Assembly (NCBI GenBank): GCA_946042285.1
Contig: CAMGDK010000028.1
Location: 1 to 14,487, forward strand
DNA length: 14,487 nt
Direction of reading: 5' to 3'
From: an uncultured Clostridia bacterium
Lineage (GTDB): Bacteria; Bacillota; Clostridia; Oscillospirales; Acutalibacteraceae
Part shown: piece after piece, positions 8,736-14,487 of the stretch
How positions within the stretch are numbered: position 1 is the stretch's first letter
How the letters are laid out: each line of letters opens with the position of its first letter
Program-made: the position numbers and the translations under genes
The notes under the pieces: generated by a model
Seen by the model: only the letters and a program-made list of their open reading frames with translations
What the model was told of the DNA's origin: nothing
Database searches by the model: none

Positions 8736-10232
8736 TTAATTATTTTTCTTTAATCTAATTACATTCCAGCTAAACGGTTTAACACATACTGTCAAGGTTT
8801 TGTTGTCCGTTTCAGGTAGCGGATTAAGGTGAGGTTTAACTGCAATATTATCAAATCCGTTAACATCGTTTTTGCCGTGACCGTCCATTGAAATAAATTC
8901 AAACGGCTTGTACTCGTCAAAATCCATGAGATTTACTTCAAGTATTGCTTCCTCATCCATTGATTTATTTACGCAGAAGATTGTCAAGCTTTCATTTTCT
9001 TCGTCATAAGTAGATATGCTTTCAAGGTAAGGAACATCTGTGAAAGCCTTACAATCATATTTAGGGCAGGTAAGTATCGGATTAAGCGCAACGCCTCTGC
9101 CGTAATTGCTTAAATGCTCAAATGGATAGAATATTGTTTGTTTAAATACTCCTCCGCCTGTTTGAGTAAATATCGGAGCAATAACATTTACAAGCTGAGC
9201 AAGGCAAGCAATTTTAACTCTGTCACAGTGCCTTAAAAGCGTTATAAGCATTGAACCTACAAGAAGTGCATCTTCAAAGTTGTAAATATCTTCAAGCCTC
9301 GGCGGTGCTACTGACCACTTATCAAAAGGAGTGTTATTTGAGTGATACCATACATTCCACTCATCAAAGGATAGATTTATTGTTTTGCTTGAACGTTTTT
9401 TTGCTTTTATGTAGTCGCAAACACAAATTACTGTATAAATGAATTCATCAAGCTCAAGTGTTCTTGCAAGGAATGACATTGTATCATCATCATGATTGCC
9501 ATAGTATTGATGAAGAGATACATAATCAATTGAATCATAGGCTACATCAAGAGACTGCGCCTCCCATTCGCCGAAAGTTTTAGAGTTTCTGCTTGAAGAA
9601 CCGCAAAGGACTGTTTCTATGCTGTCATCGGTCCATTTCATCATTTTTGATGCCTCGAGTGCAATTCTTCCGTATTCAACGGCTGTTTTCGCACCCATCT
9701 GCCAAGCACCGTCCATTTCATTTCCGAGGCACCAAAGCTTAATATTCCATGGATCTTTATATCCGTGAGATTTTCTTAAATCAGACCAAGCAGAGCCACC
9801 CTTATGATTTGTGTATTCAACAAGGTTTCGTGCTTCCTCAGGTCCTCTCGTTCCGAGATTTACCGCCATCATGCAATCTGTATTTGCCTTTTTACACCAT
9901 TTCATGAACTCGTTTGTACCAAAATAATTTGGTTCCGTTGTGCCCCATGCTAAATCGAGTCTATTCGGTCTGCTTTCGATGGGACCGACACCATCCTCCC
10001 AATTGTATCCCGAAACAAAATTACCACCCGGATACCTAACGATAGGAACATTTAATTCTTTTACGAGCTCAATTACATCTTTTCTAAAGCCGTCTTCATC
10101 AGCTGTTGGATGATTAGGCTCATATATACCTCCGTAAACGGCACGACCTAAATGCTCTATAAATGAACCGTAAATTCTATTATCAATCTCGCCGATTTTA
10201 AATTCCTTTGCGAGAGTCATTTTTGCTTTCAT
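8736..10232 (-). CDS. abfA: GH51 alpha-L-arabinofuranosidase
   Basis: Removes terminal alpha-L-arabinofuranose from arabinan or arabinoxylan fragments by retention; 498 residues, normal for intracellular GH51 enzymes. The (beta/alpha)8 domain shows IYGSFIEHLGRAVYGGIYEP, VRYPGGNFVSGYNWEDG and NLGTRG. Glu172 in CLGNEMDG is the acid/base and Glu291 in SFDEWNVWY the nucleophile. The beta-sandwich ends with FSWNVIRL. It lacks a signal peptide, so it probably cleaves imported arabino-oligosaccharides in the cytoplasm, matching the secreted GH43 enzyme encoded across the terminator. GGGAG (10240-10244) lies 7 nt before ATG 10230-10232, which favours it over the second Met (residue 5). It lies 17 nt after dut, with no promoter or terminator in the gap, so it is probably cotranscribed with dut. 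No arabinose regulator is seen nearby. Confidence 0.95.
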   Translation of the reverse strand: MKAKMTLAKEFKIGEIDNRIYGSFIEHLGRAVYGGIYEPNHPTADEDGFRKDVIELVKELNVPIVRYPGGNFVSGYNWEDGVGPIESRPNRLDLAWGTTEPNYFGTNEFMKWCKKANTDCMMAVNLGTRGPEEARNLVEYTNHKGGSAWSDLRKSHGYKDPWNIKLWCLGNEMDGAWQMGAKTAVEYGRIALEASKMMKWTDDSIETVLCGSSSRNSKTFGEWEAQSLDVAYDSIDYVSLHQYYGNHDDDTMSFLARTLELDEFIYTVICVCDYIKAKKRSSKTINLSFDEWNVWYHSNNTPFDKWSVAPPRLEDIYNFEDALLVGSMLITLLRHCDRVKIACLAQLVNVIAPIFTQTGGGVFKQTIFYPFEHLSNYGRGVALNPILTCPKYDCKAFTDVPYLESISTYDEENESLTIFCVNKSMDEEAILEVNLMDFDEYKPFEFISMDGHGKNDVNGFDNIAVKPHLNPLPETDNKTLTVCVKPFSWNVIRLKKNN

Positions 10233-10249
10233 ATTTATTCTCCCAAGTG

Positions 10250-10759
10250 TTATTTTGTTGTAGAGCCAAAGCCCCCGTCTCTAACTTCATTTGCATCATC
10301 GTCAACCGTAATTCCGAACTGTGTGAAAATTCCCTGAGCAAAACCATCACCTGCATTTACTACTGCACTGTGTCCTTCGTCATGTGCGTCACAGCTTATT
10401 TTAATCATAATGTGACCTTCGTTAGATGAGCCGTAATAATCGGAATCTATTATTCCTACCGTGTTATCGAGCTGACATCTGTGCTTAAATCCAAGACCTG
10501 AGCGAGGGTAAATAGAAAGAACCCAGCCATCATCAATTTTTGAGCGTATTCCGGTCGGAACAAGAGTGGACTTTCCTTTATCAAATGTAACATCAACAGG
10601 AGCATAGAAGTCATATCCTGCAGAGCCTTTTGTTGCTCTTTTAGGTAGCTTGATATTGTCGTAAATAGCTTTTACATCCTCTGTATCGGGATATATCTTT
10701 AACCAATCGTTTTTAAACTGTTCAAATGAAACCTTTTCAAATTGTGCAATTCTTTGCAT
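10250..10759 (-). CDS. dut: dUTP diphosphatase (trimeric type)
   Basis: Hydrolyses dUTP to dUMP and diphosphate, keeping uracil out of DNA and feeding dTMP synthesis. All five motifs of the trimeric family are present: KGSAGYDFYA (motif I, about 44-53), YPRSGLG (II, 84-90), NTVGIIDSDYYG (III, 99-110, with catalytic Asp105), GDGFAQGIF (IV, 137-145) and RDGGFGSTTK (V, 160-169). At 169 residues it is longer than the usual 140-150, because about 35 residues precede motif I. The only in-frame start is ATG 10757-10759, since TAA follows 18 nt upstream without another start codon. The nearest good Shine-Dalgarno is 31 nt away with a hairpin between (see next entry). It has its own promoter and is the first gene of a likely dut-GH51 transcript. 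Confidence 0.95.
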   Translation of the reverse strand: MQRIAQFEKVSFEQFKNDWLKIYPDTEDVKAIYDNIKLPKRATKGSAGYDFYAPVDVTFDKGKSTLVPTGIRSKIDDGWVLSIYPRSGLGFKHRCQLDNTVGIIDSDYYGSSNEGHIMIKISCDAHDEGHSAVVNAGDGFAQGIFTQFGITVDDDANEVRDGGFGSTTK

Positions 10760-10797
10760 AGTGATGTTATATCGAAATTATTTCGATATTCCTCCTT
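10760..10797 (-). promoter_or_regulatory. dut leader: distant Shine-Dalgarno plus hairpin
   Basis: On the - strand AAGGAGG (10791-10797) is 31 nt from the dut ATG, too far for normal initiation. Between them is a perfect 9-bp stem with a 3-nt loop (10769-10777 pairing with 10781-10789). If folded, it would leave 1 nt plus 9 nt, an effective spacing of about 10 nt. No other ATG, GTG or TTG follows the Shine-Dalgarno at normal distance. The palindrome could instead be a DNA operator. The structure is seen; the role is inference. Confidence 0.6.
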
Positions 10798-10811
10798 AAT
10801 TTAATACTGCT

Positions 10812-10839
10812 ATTATACCATAATATAACAAAAAAACAA
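10812..10839 (-). promoter_or_regulatory. sigma-A promoter of dut
   Basis: On the - strand: TTGTTT (10834-10839), 16 bp spacer, TATAAT (10812-10817) preceded by TGG (extended -10). The predicted start near 10805 leaves a leader of about 45 nt. The -35 lies inside the downstream arm of the mazF terminator. Confidence 0.75.
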
Positions 10840-10871
10840 TCCTGCACACTTATTTTTTGCAGAATTGTTTT
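10831..10871 (-). terminator. intrinsic terminator of mazF
   Basis: Read on the - strand, 10871-10858 pairs with 10846-10833: 14 bp including one G-U pair, with an 11-nt loop, and the downstream arm ends in a run of seven T. It follows the mazF stop by 9 nt. The + strand version has a C-A mismatch and serves no gene. Confidence 0.82.
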
Positions 10872-10880
10872 CTCTCAAAT

Positions 10881-11222
10881 TTATATTCCAAGGCTTACGC
10901 TTAAGGCGTGATTAACCTTGCCCATGTCGTCGTTGTCAAGACTTCCCATTCTTTCCTTAAGTCTTCGTTTATCAATTGTTCTCACTTGTTCAAGTAACAC
11001 TACACTATCCTTTGCAAGTCCGCAGCTTTGAGCGTTAACTTCTATATGGGTAGGTAAGTTGTTTTTGTCCCTTTGTGATGTTATGGCTGCCGCTATCACA
11101 GTCGGTGAGAATTTGTTACCTATATCGTTTTGCACAATAAGTACCGGTCTGATTCCGCCTTGCTCCGAGCCGACAACAGGGCTTAAATCTGCATAATATA
11201 TTTCGCCTCGTTTAATCAGCAA
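10881..11222 (-). CDS. mazF: MazF/EndoA-type mRNA interferase toxin
   Basis: Sequence-specific endoribonuclease of the PemK/MazF family, the toxin half of MazEF-type systems. The 113 residues align almost without gaps to B. subtilis EndoA: KRGEIYYADLSPVVGSEQGG, RPVLIVQNDIGNKFSPT, AAAITSQ, LPTHIEV, DSVVLLEQVRTIDK. Arg25 and Thr48, the EndoA catalytic residues, fall at the same numbers when translation begins at TTG 11220-11222. That start has GAGGG (11231-11235) 8 nt upstream. An in-frame ATG at 11303 would add 27 unrelated residues and has no ribosome site. No antitoxin (MazE/EndoAI) gene can fit upstream: only 166 bp separate this start from the divergent cotJA. The partner may be elsewhere, or the gene may act alone. 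It ends before its own terminator. Confidence 0.93.
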   Translation of the reverse strand: MLIKRGEIYYADLSPVVGSEQGGIRPVLIVQNDIGNKFSPTVIAAAITSQRDKNNLPTHIEVNAQSCGLAKDSVVLLEQVRTIDKRRLKERMGSLDNDDMGKVNHALSVSLGI

Positions 11223-11230
11223 TATAATCA

Positions 11231-11235
11231 CCCTC
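11231..11235 (-). promoter_or_regulatory. ribosome site fixing the TTG start of mazF
   Basis: GAGGG on the - strand lies 8 nt before TTG 11220-11222. It supports this rare start codon over the ATG at 11301-11303, in agreement with the length and residue numbering of EndoA. Confidence 0.8.
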
Positions 11236-11306
11236 AAAATTATTGATTCATATCTGTTAATATGATTGCCATAATGGTGATGTTTTAAACCTCCATATTT
11301 CAATAT

Positions 11307-11336
11307 ATGAAAACAAGTTTATGTTTGTTATGTCAA
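11307..11336 (-). promoter_or_regulatory. candidate sigma-A promoter of mazF
   Basis: On the - strand a perfect TTGACA (11331-11336) is followed after 18 bp by TTTCAT (11307-11312), which matches four of six -10 bases. The -10 overlaps the palindrome TTTCAATATATGAAA (11298-11312). The weak -10 keeps confidence low. Confidence 0.35.
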
Positions 11337-11350
11337 AAAGAAAATTTTAT

Positions 11351-11359
11351 CATAGTATA
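11351..11359 (+). promoter_or_regulatory. candidate sporulation (SigE/SigK-type) -10 of cotJA
   Basis: CATAGTATA resembles the -10 of mother-cell sigma factors (CATA followed by an A/T-rich end) and lies about 30 nt before the cotJA start. Near the -35 only a partial match (TTATGTC, about 11328-11334) is seen. The B. subtilis cotJ operon is SigE-controlled, which makes this likely, but it is inference. Confidence 0.4.
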
Positions 11360-11388
11360 TAGTGCAATTATTTTGAAAGGAGACTGCT

Positions 11389-11595
11389 ATGGAGAAGTAT
11401 ATTGATATGTTTAAGCCAAGCTTTTTGAAATATGACAAAAGACCGGCTTTGCCTGACGATGCAACAGTTACAATGGCTTATGTTCCGTTGCAACTCGAGC
11501 TAAAAACCTATAATACTGACGAAGGCTTTGAAAACGGTACAATTTTTCCTTGCTTAAATAAACCCTTTATGGGAAGAATGGTGAAGAAGATATGA
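11389..11595 (+). CDS. cotJA: spore coat-associated protein CotJA
   Basis: Small protein of 68 residues of the CotJA family, found in the inner spore coat and made in the mother cell during sporulation. The diagnostic stretch is TMAYVPLQLELKTYNTDEGF followed by GTIFPCLNKPF (about residues 28-60), typical of CotJA. AAAGGAGA (11376-11383) lies 5 nt before ATG. It overlaps cotJB by four bases (ATGA), so the two are translationally coupled. It is strong evidence that the organism forms endospores or descends from one that did. The biochemical role of CotJA is not well known. Confidence 0.85.
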   Translation: MEKYIDMFKPSFLKYDKRPALPDDATVTMAYVPLQLELKTYNTDEGFENGTIFPCLNKPFMGRMVKKI

Positions 11596-11834
11596 ATAAA
11601 GATAAGTTTTTAAGACGACTTTCGGCACTTGGTTTTTCAATGTATGAATACAGATTATATGCCGATACACACCCGAATGATATGGAAGCACTGCGTCTGC
11701 TTAACGAATGCAGAAAAAAGTATTTAGCAGTTAAAGAGGAATACGAAAATGAATACGGACCTTTAACCTTAACAGGCGATAACAGCGATGAATGGCTTAA
11801 GGACCCATGGCCGTGGGATAATGATGCTAACTAA
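11592..11834 (+). CDS. cotJB: spore coat protein CotJB
   Basis: Small acidic protein of 80 residues of the CotJB family. It has a predicted helical N-terminal part (LRRLSALGFSMYEYRLYADT, then HPNDMEAL), a charged KEEYENEYGPLTL segment, and the family's Trp/Pro-rich end, WLKDPWPWD. Its start ATG 11592 overlaps the cotJA stop; the upstream purine-rich GAAGAAGA can serve as a weak ribosome site, and coupling is likely. In B. subtilis and many clostridia cotJC (manganese-catalase-like) follows; here the next gene is an unrelated one on the opposite strand, only 29 bp away. Confidence 0.85.
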   Translation: MNKDKFLRRLSALGFSMYEYRLYADTHPNDMEALRLLNECRKKYLAVKEEYENEYGPLTLTGDNSDEWLKDPWPWDNDAN

Positions 11835-11835
11835 A

Positions 11836-11860
11836 GAAAACTCCTTCAAAATGAAGGAGT
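11836..11860 (-). terminator. intrinsic terminator of the radical SAM gene
   Basis: ACTCCTTCA (11840-11848) pairs with TGAAGGAGT (11852-11860) around loop AAA. On the - strand the stem is followed by TTTTCTTT, 3 nt after the radical SAM stop codon. On the + strand no U-run follows, so cotJB is at best weakly terminated here. Confidence 0.75.
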
Positions 11861-11863
11861 AAT

Positions 11864-12730
11864 CTACATATTGTTAATTGCATTTAAAACTCTTTTTTTA
11901 TCAGCCGACCACAAAGGTGCAATCAAATCTTTTTTTGCTCCGTCTCCGGTAAGTCTGTGAATAACAATGTCGTTTGGTATTATTTCAACACATGATTTAA
12001 TAATATCAAGATATTCCTCAAATTCAAGTGTTTTGAATTTGCCTGCCATGTAATCATCGGCTAAATCCGTGTTCTTTAAAACATGAAGCAGCTGAAGCTT
12101 AATGCCGTTTACCTTGCTGCTACAAACATATCTAACGCTTTCTAAAATATCTTCCTTATTTTCATTAGGCAATCCTATGATAAGATGAACGACAATATTA
12201 ACACCGATTTTTTTAAGATTTTTTACTGCTTCATCATATACGGACAGGCTGTAACCTCGTCGTATGTACATTGCTGACGCTTCATGTATTGTTTGCAATC
12301 CCAATTCAACGAATACAGGCTTAATCATGTTGATTTCGTTTAGCAATGATAAAATTTCATCACTAAGGCAGTCAGGTCTTGTTGCAATAGAAATAGCAAC
12401 AATATCCTGATGATTTACCGCCTCATAATATTTTTTCTTAAGTATTTCAATATCGCCGTAGGTGTTGGTGAATGCTTGGAAATACGCTATGTACCTTCCG
12501 CTTTTTATTTTTGATGCTACCCTTTGCTTGCCTGCGTCGATCTGCTGCGATATTGATAGGGAAGAGGATTCGGCAAAATCACCGCTGCCGCCGTTAGAGC
12601 AAAAGATACAACCTCTTGTATCAATTGTGCCATCTCGATTTGGACATGTACATCCTGCGTTCAGGCTTATTTTATATACCTTACACCCGAAGGTATCCTT
12701 TAAGTAATTATTAAGACTGTAATATTTCAT
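11864..12730 (-). CDS. radical SAM protein, TIGR01212 (YhcC/YtqA) family
   Basis: Putative radical S-adenosylmethionine enzyme of 288 residues with Elp3-like fold; the reaction of this family is not established to my knowledge. CTCPNRDGT...RGCIFC (residues 27-44) holds the 4Fe-4S cluster cysteines (Cys29, Cys41, Cys44 most likely) in the spacing usual for TIGR01212, not the classic CxxxCxxC. Further family marks are YFQAFTNTYG, ISIATRPDCL, VELGLQTIH and HLIIGLPNE. GAGAG (12737-12741) is 6 nt before ATG. The start lies inside the 3' end of the preceding phosphatase gene (20 nt overlap), so both are one operon with coupled translation. It ends 29 bp from cotJB, on the other strand. Confidence 0.9.
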   Translation of the reverse strand: MKYYSLNNYLKDTFGCKVYKISLNAGCTCPNRDGTIDTRGCIFCSNGGSGDFAESSSLSISQQIDAGKQRVASKIKSGRYIAYFQAFTNTYGDIEILKKKYYEAVNHQDIVAISIATRPDCLSDEILSLLNEINMIKPVFVELGLQTIHEASAMYIRRGYSLSVYDEAVKNLKKIGVNIVVHLIIGLPNENKEDILESVRYVCSSKVNGIKLQLLHVLKNTDLADDYMAGKFKTLEFEEYLDIIKSCVEIIPNDIVIHRLTGDGAKKDLIAPLWSADKKRVLNAINNM

Positions 12731-13475
12731 AAAAGTCTCTCAAGCTGTTTTTATTACCGCAAACAAATGATGTTATTTTATCTGCACTTAAATCTTCTTT
12801 TTCAAATGTGAAGGCTAATCCGCCTGCTTCCTTTAGTATAACTGAAGCACCTGCCCAGTCCCAAGGCCTTAATATCATTTCGTAGTATAAATCCGCCTTA
12901 CCGCTTGCAACATAGCAAATATCAAGCGCAGCAGAGCCGCAGCGCCTAACCTCGATTGCTTTGTAAAATATCTTTTCTGTTAATTGAAATGTTTTGTGAG
13001 CAAGCTCATGCTCGTATGGGCAGGTACCGAATAAAACCAAGCTGTTTTCGATGTCGCAGTCATTCACATGAATTTGCTTGCCGTTGAGGTATGCTCCTTT
13101 TCCTTTTTCGGCGTAGTAAATGTTGTTTAAATCCGGATCAAGCACAACACCGATTATAAGCTCCTTATCCTTTGCTAAGCCGACACTGATTGCACTGTGC
13201 TGAAATCCTTTAATAAAGTTGGTAGTTCCGTCTATAGGATCTATTATAAAGCAGTATCCGTTAGTAAGCTCTTTATTGTCGTCGCCTTCTTCGCCGAGAA
13301 AATTAGCATCGGGTATAATTTCTTTAAAACGCATTATTAAAAATTCCTGAATTGCTTTGTCGTATTTAGTAACAAGATTTACTGACGAGCCCTTATCCTC
13401 TACACATAAATCATCGTTTGCTTCAAGATATATTTTTCCGGCATCAATAACCGCATTTTTAATTCTGTCAAGCAT
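12711..13475 (-). CDS. inositol monophosphatase-family phosphatase
   Basis: Mg2+-dependent, Li+-sensitive sugar-phosphate phosphatase family (IMPase/SuhB-like), 254 residues, probably cytoplasmic. It shows NLVTKYDK, FLGEEGD (Glu62/63), the motif A IDPIDGTTNFIKG (metal ligands Asp79 and Asp82) and the motif B PWDWAGASVILKEAGG (Asp206). The natural substrate may be inositol phosphate, another sugar phosphate or 3'-phosphoadenosine phosphate; the sequence does not decide. ATG 13473-13475 is chosen because AGAGGTG (13482-13488) stands 6 nt before it; the in-frame GTG at 13482-13484 is itself part of that ribosome site. It is first in an operon with the radical SAM gene. Confidence 0.92.
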   Translation of the reverse strand: MLDRIKNAVIDAGKIYLEANDDLCVEDKGSSVNLVTKYDKAIQEFLIMRFKEIIPDANFLGEEGDDNKELTNGYCFIIDPIDGTTNFIKGFQHSAISVGLAKDKELIIGVVLDPDLNNIYYAEKGKGAYLNGKQIHVNDCDIENSLVLFGTCPYEHELAHKTFQLTEKIFYKAIEVRRCGSAALDICYVASGKADLYYEMILRPWDWAGASVILKEAGGLAFTFEKEDLSADKITSFVCGNKNSLRDFYEILQS

Positions 13476-13481
13476 TATTAT

Positions 13482-13488
13482 CACCTCT
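13482..13488 (-). promoter_or_regulatory. ribosome site fixing the phosphatase start
   Basis: AGAGGTG on the - strand, 6 nt before ATG 13473-13475. The in-frame GTG at 13482-13484 lies within this site and so cannot be the start served by it. Confidence 0.75.
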
Positions 13489-13494
13489 TACTAT

Positions 13495-13522
13495 ATTATA
13501 GCACGATAATCAAAAGTAACAA
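13495..13522 (-). promoter_or_regulatory. sigma-A promoter of the phosphatase-radical SAM operon
   Basis: On the - strand: TTGTTA (13517-13522), 16 bp, TATAAT (13495-13500) with TGC before it (extended -10). The start would fall near 13488, right at the ribosome site, giving a leader of only about 13 nt. Confidence 0.7.
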
Positions 13523-13530
13523 GGTATTTA

Positions 13531-13558
13531 TTGACATTTTTTATTTAAGTGATACAAT
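13531..13558 (+). promoter_or_regulatory. sigma-A promoter of the LRR gene
   Basis: TTGACA (13531-13536), 16 bp, TACAAT (13553-13558) with TGA before it (extended -10). The predicted start near 13565 leaves about 15 nt before the ATG. Its -35 is 8 bp from the -35 of the divergent phosphatase promoter. Confidence 0.78.
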
Positions 13559-13579
13559 GAACTTAGAGGGGCGATTATT

Positions 13580-14487
13580 ATGAAAAGAATTGTCAGTTTT
13601 ATTCTTTCAACAGTTATTTTGGTAACTTCGTGTCTTTCAATCGGAGTCACTGCATTTGCTGATGATGCTCAAAAATGCGGTGATAATCTTACATGGTCTT
13701 TATCCGATGACGGCGTTTTGACAATATCAGGCAAAGGCGATATGTATGACTATGACCAATTCTTGAAATATGATCCGGATCACATGGATCCTGACGATCA
13801 GTATTTTAAGAATGCTGTTTTCAGTCCGTTTATTGATATAGATTTTACCAAACTCGTTATCAAAAAAGGTGTAACATCTGTTGGTGATTATGCTTTTAGT
13901 GAAACAAATACTGAAAGTGTTTCTATTCCTGAAACAGTTAAATCAATCGGTGACAGTGCTTTTTCTTTTACTCCTATTAAAAATATCGTTATTCCCGATA
14001 CTGTAAAATCTATTGGTGATTATTGCTTTTGGAATTGCTTTTCTTTGAAAACCGTCGTAATTGGTAAAGGTATTAAGGAATTACCTGATTATGCTTTTTC
14101 TGATTGCTCTTCACTTGAAGAGGTTACTTTTTCAAAGAGTGTTAAAGATATTGATTCTGCTGCCTTTAGTTTTACACGTAATCTTAAAAATGTATATTTT
14201 GCAGGCAGTGCTAAGGATTGGAAGAAAATTGATGTTGATTCTTCAAATGAGCAGTTAACCAAGAATACAAAAATTCATTACAACTCTAACGGCAGATATA
14301 ACGGACATTCTATATATTTATCCGATAGTTCTCTCGATTATACAGGTAAGGCAGTTGCTCCGAAAATCACTGTTGTTAATAACAGTAATGCAAAAGTATT
14401 AAAGAAAGGAAAGGACTATACTGTTAATTTTGAGGGAGATAAAAAGTCGATAGGTAAGCAGTCCTTTACCATTAAAATTAAAGGCAA
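13580..14487 (+). CDS. secreted BspA-like leucine-rich-repeat protein, 3'-partial
   Basis: The frame stays open to the right edge; 302 residues are visible. It has a signal peptide (MKR plus hydrophobic core, likely cut after TAFA at residue 27; VTSC at 15-18 also fits a weak lipobox). Residues 33-58 (CGDNLTWSLSDDGVLTISGK and on) are the usual entry module of such proteins. At least four LRR_5 repeats follow (about 90-205), e.g. IPETVKSIGDSAFSFT and IPDTVKSIGDYCFWNC. An Ig-like module begins near 250 (LDYTGKAVAPKITV, LKKGKDYTVNF), of the same kind as in the GH43 protein. It is probably a cell-surface or secreted binding protein; ligand unknown. AGAGGGG (13565-13571) is 8 nt before ATG. Confidence 0.87.
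   Translation, partial: MKRIVSFILSTVILVTSCLSIGVTAFADDAQKCGDNLTWSLSDDGVLTISGKGDMYDYDQFLKYDPDHMDPDDQYFKNAVFSPFIDIDFTKLVIKKGVTSVGDYAFSETNTESVSIPETVKSIGDSAFSFTPIKNIVIPDTVKSIGDYCFWNCFSLKTVVIGKGIKELPDYAFSDCSSLEEVTFSKSVKDIDSAAFSFTRNLKNVYFAGSAKDWKKIDVDSSNEQLTKNTKIHYNSNGRYNGHSIYLSDSSLDYTGKAVAPKITVVNNSNAKVLKKGKDYTVNFEGDKKSIGKQSFTIKIKG

Noticed and set aside
11223..11303. 27-residue N-terminal extension of MazF from ATG 11303
   Set aside because: No ribosome site, sequence unlike the family, and the TTG start fits EndoA residue numbering exactly.
11223..11388. Ten-codon leader ORF upstream of mazF on the - strand (MAIILTDMNQ)
   Set aside because: GGAGG lies 17 nt before its ATG, too far, and there is no attenuator-like structure; too short to support.
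11840..11860. Hairpin taken as the cotJAB terminator
   Set aside because: No U-run follows on the + strand; the U-run is on the - strand, so it serves the radical SAM gene.
14061..14258. + strand ORF of 65 residues within the LRR gene
   Set aside because: Out of frame with the LRR repeats, and its hydrophobic composition comes from reading those repeats in another frame.
1..14487. CRISPR arrays, tRNA or rRNA genes, insertion sequences, phage genes
   Set aside because: Read for direct repeats, clover-leaf ends and transposase or integrase motifs; none seen.

Overview
The window looks like chromosomal DNA of a low-GC, endospore-forming gut Clostridia, most like the Oscillospirales/Ruminococcus-Eubacterium group. 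The reasons are cotJA/cotJB spore-coat genes, an EndoA-type MazF, strong AGGAGG-type ribosome sites, secreted proteins of BspA-like leucine-rich-repeat and lysine-rich FN3 type, and many CAZymes. The taxonomic placement is inference. No rRNA, tRNA, CRISPR array, insertion sequence or phage gene was seen, and no gene-free stretch reaches 300 bases.

Left part (1-7130, + strand): the 3' end of a glycan-degradation operon. A GH38 alpha-mannosidase (its 5' end lies outside the window) overlaps a GH29 alpha-L-fucosidase by 8 nt. After 15 nt comes a secreted multidomain LamG / Ig-like / GH43 / Ig-like / FN3 protein. The fucosidase has no signal peptide and the mannosidase start is not visible. The likely scheme is outside cutting of arabinose/xylose-type side chains by the GH43 protein and trimming of mannose- and fucose-containing oligosaccharides inside the cell. 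A 20-bp bidirectional terminator (7088-7130) ends this operon and the convergent one.

Middle part (7143-11222, - strand), in transcription order: an orphan EndoA/MazF-type RNase toxin with its own terminator; dut (dUTPase) from a clear extended -10 promoter and with an odd hairpin between Shine-Dalgarno and start codon; a GH51 alpha-L-arabinofuranosidase 17 nt after dut; and a PutP-type sodium/solute symporter with its own promoter.

Right part (11389-14487): cotJA-cotJB (+, four-base overlap, no cotJC following), convergent with a two-gene - strand operon of an inositol-monophosphatase-family enzyme and a TIGR01212-type radical SAM protein (20 nt overlap). Divergent from that operon, with back-to-back promoters, is a secreted BspA-like LRR protein cut by the right end of the window.

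I see no strong case for a wholly new multi-gene system. The points most worth checking are the hairpin-bridged ribosome site of dut, the mazF gene without an antitoxin, the cotJ operon without cotJC, and the mannosidase-fucosidase-GH43 operon.
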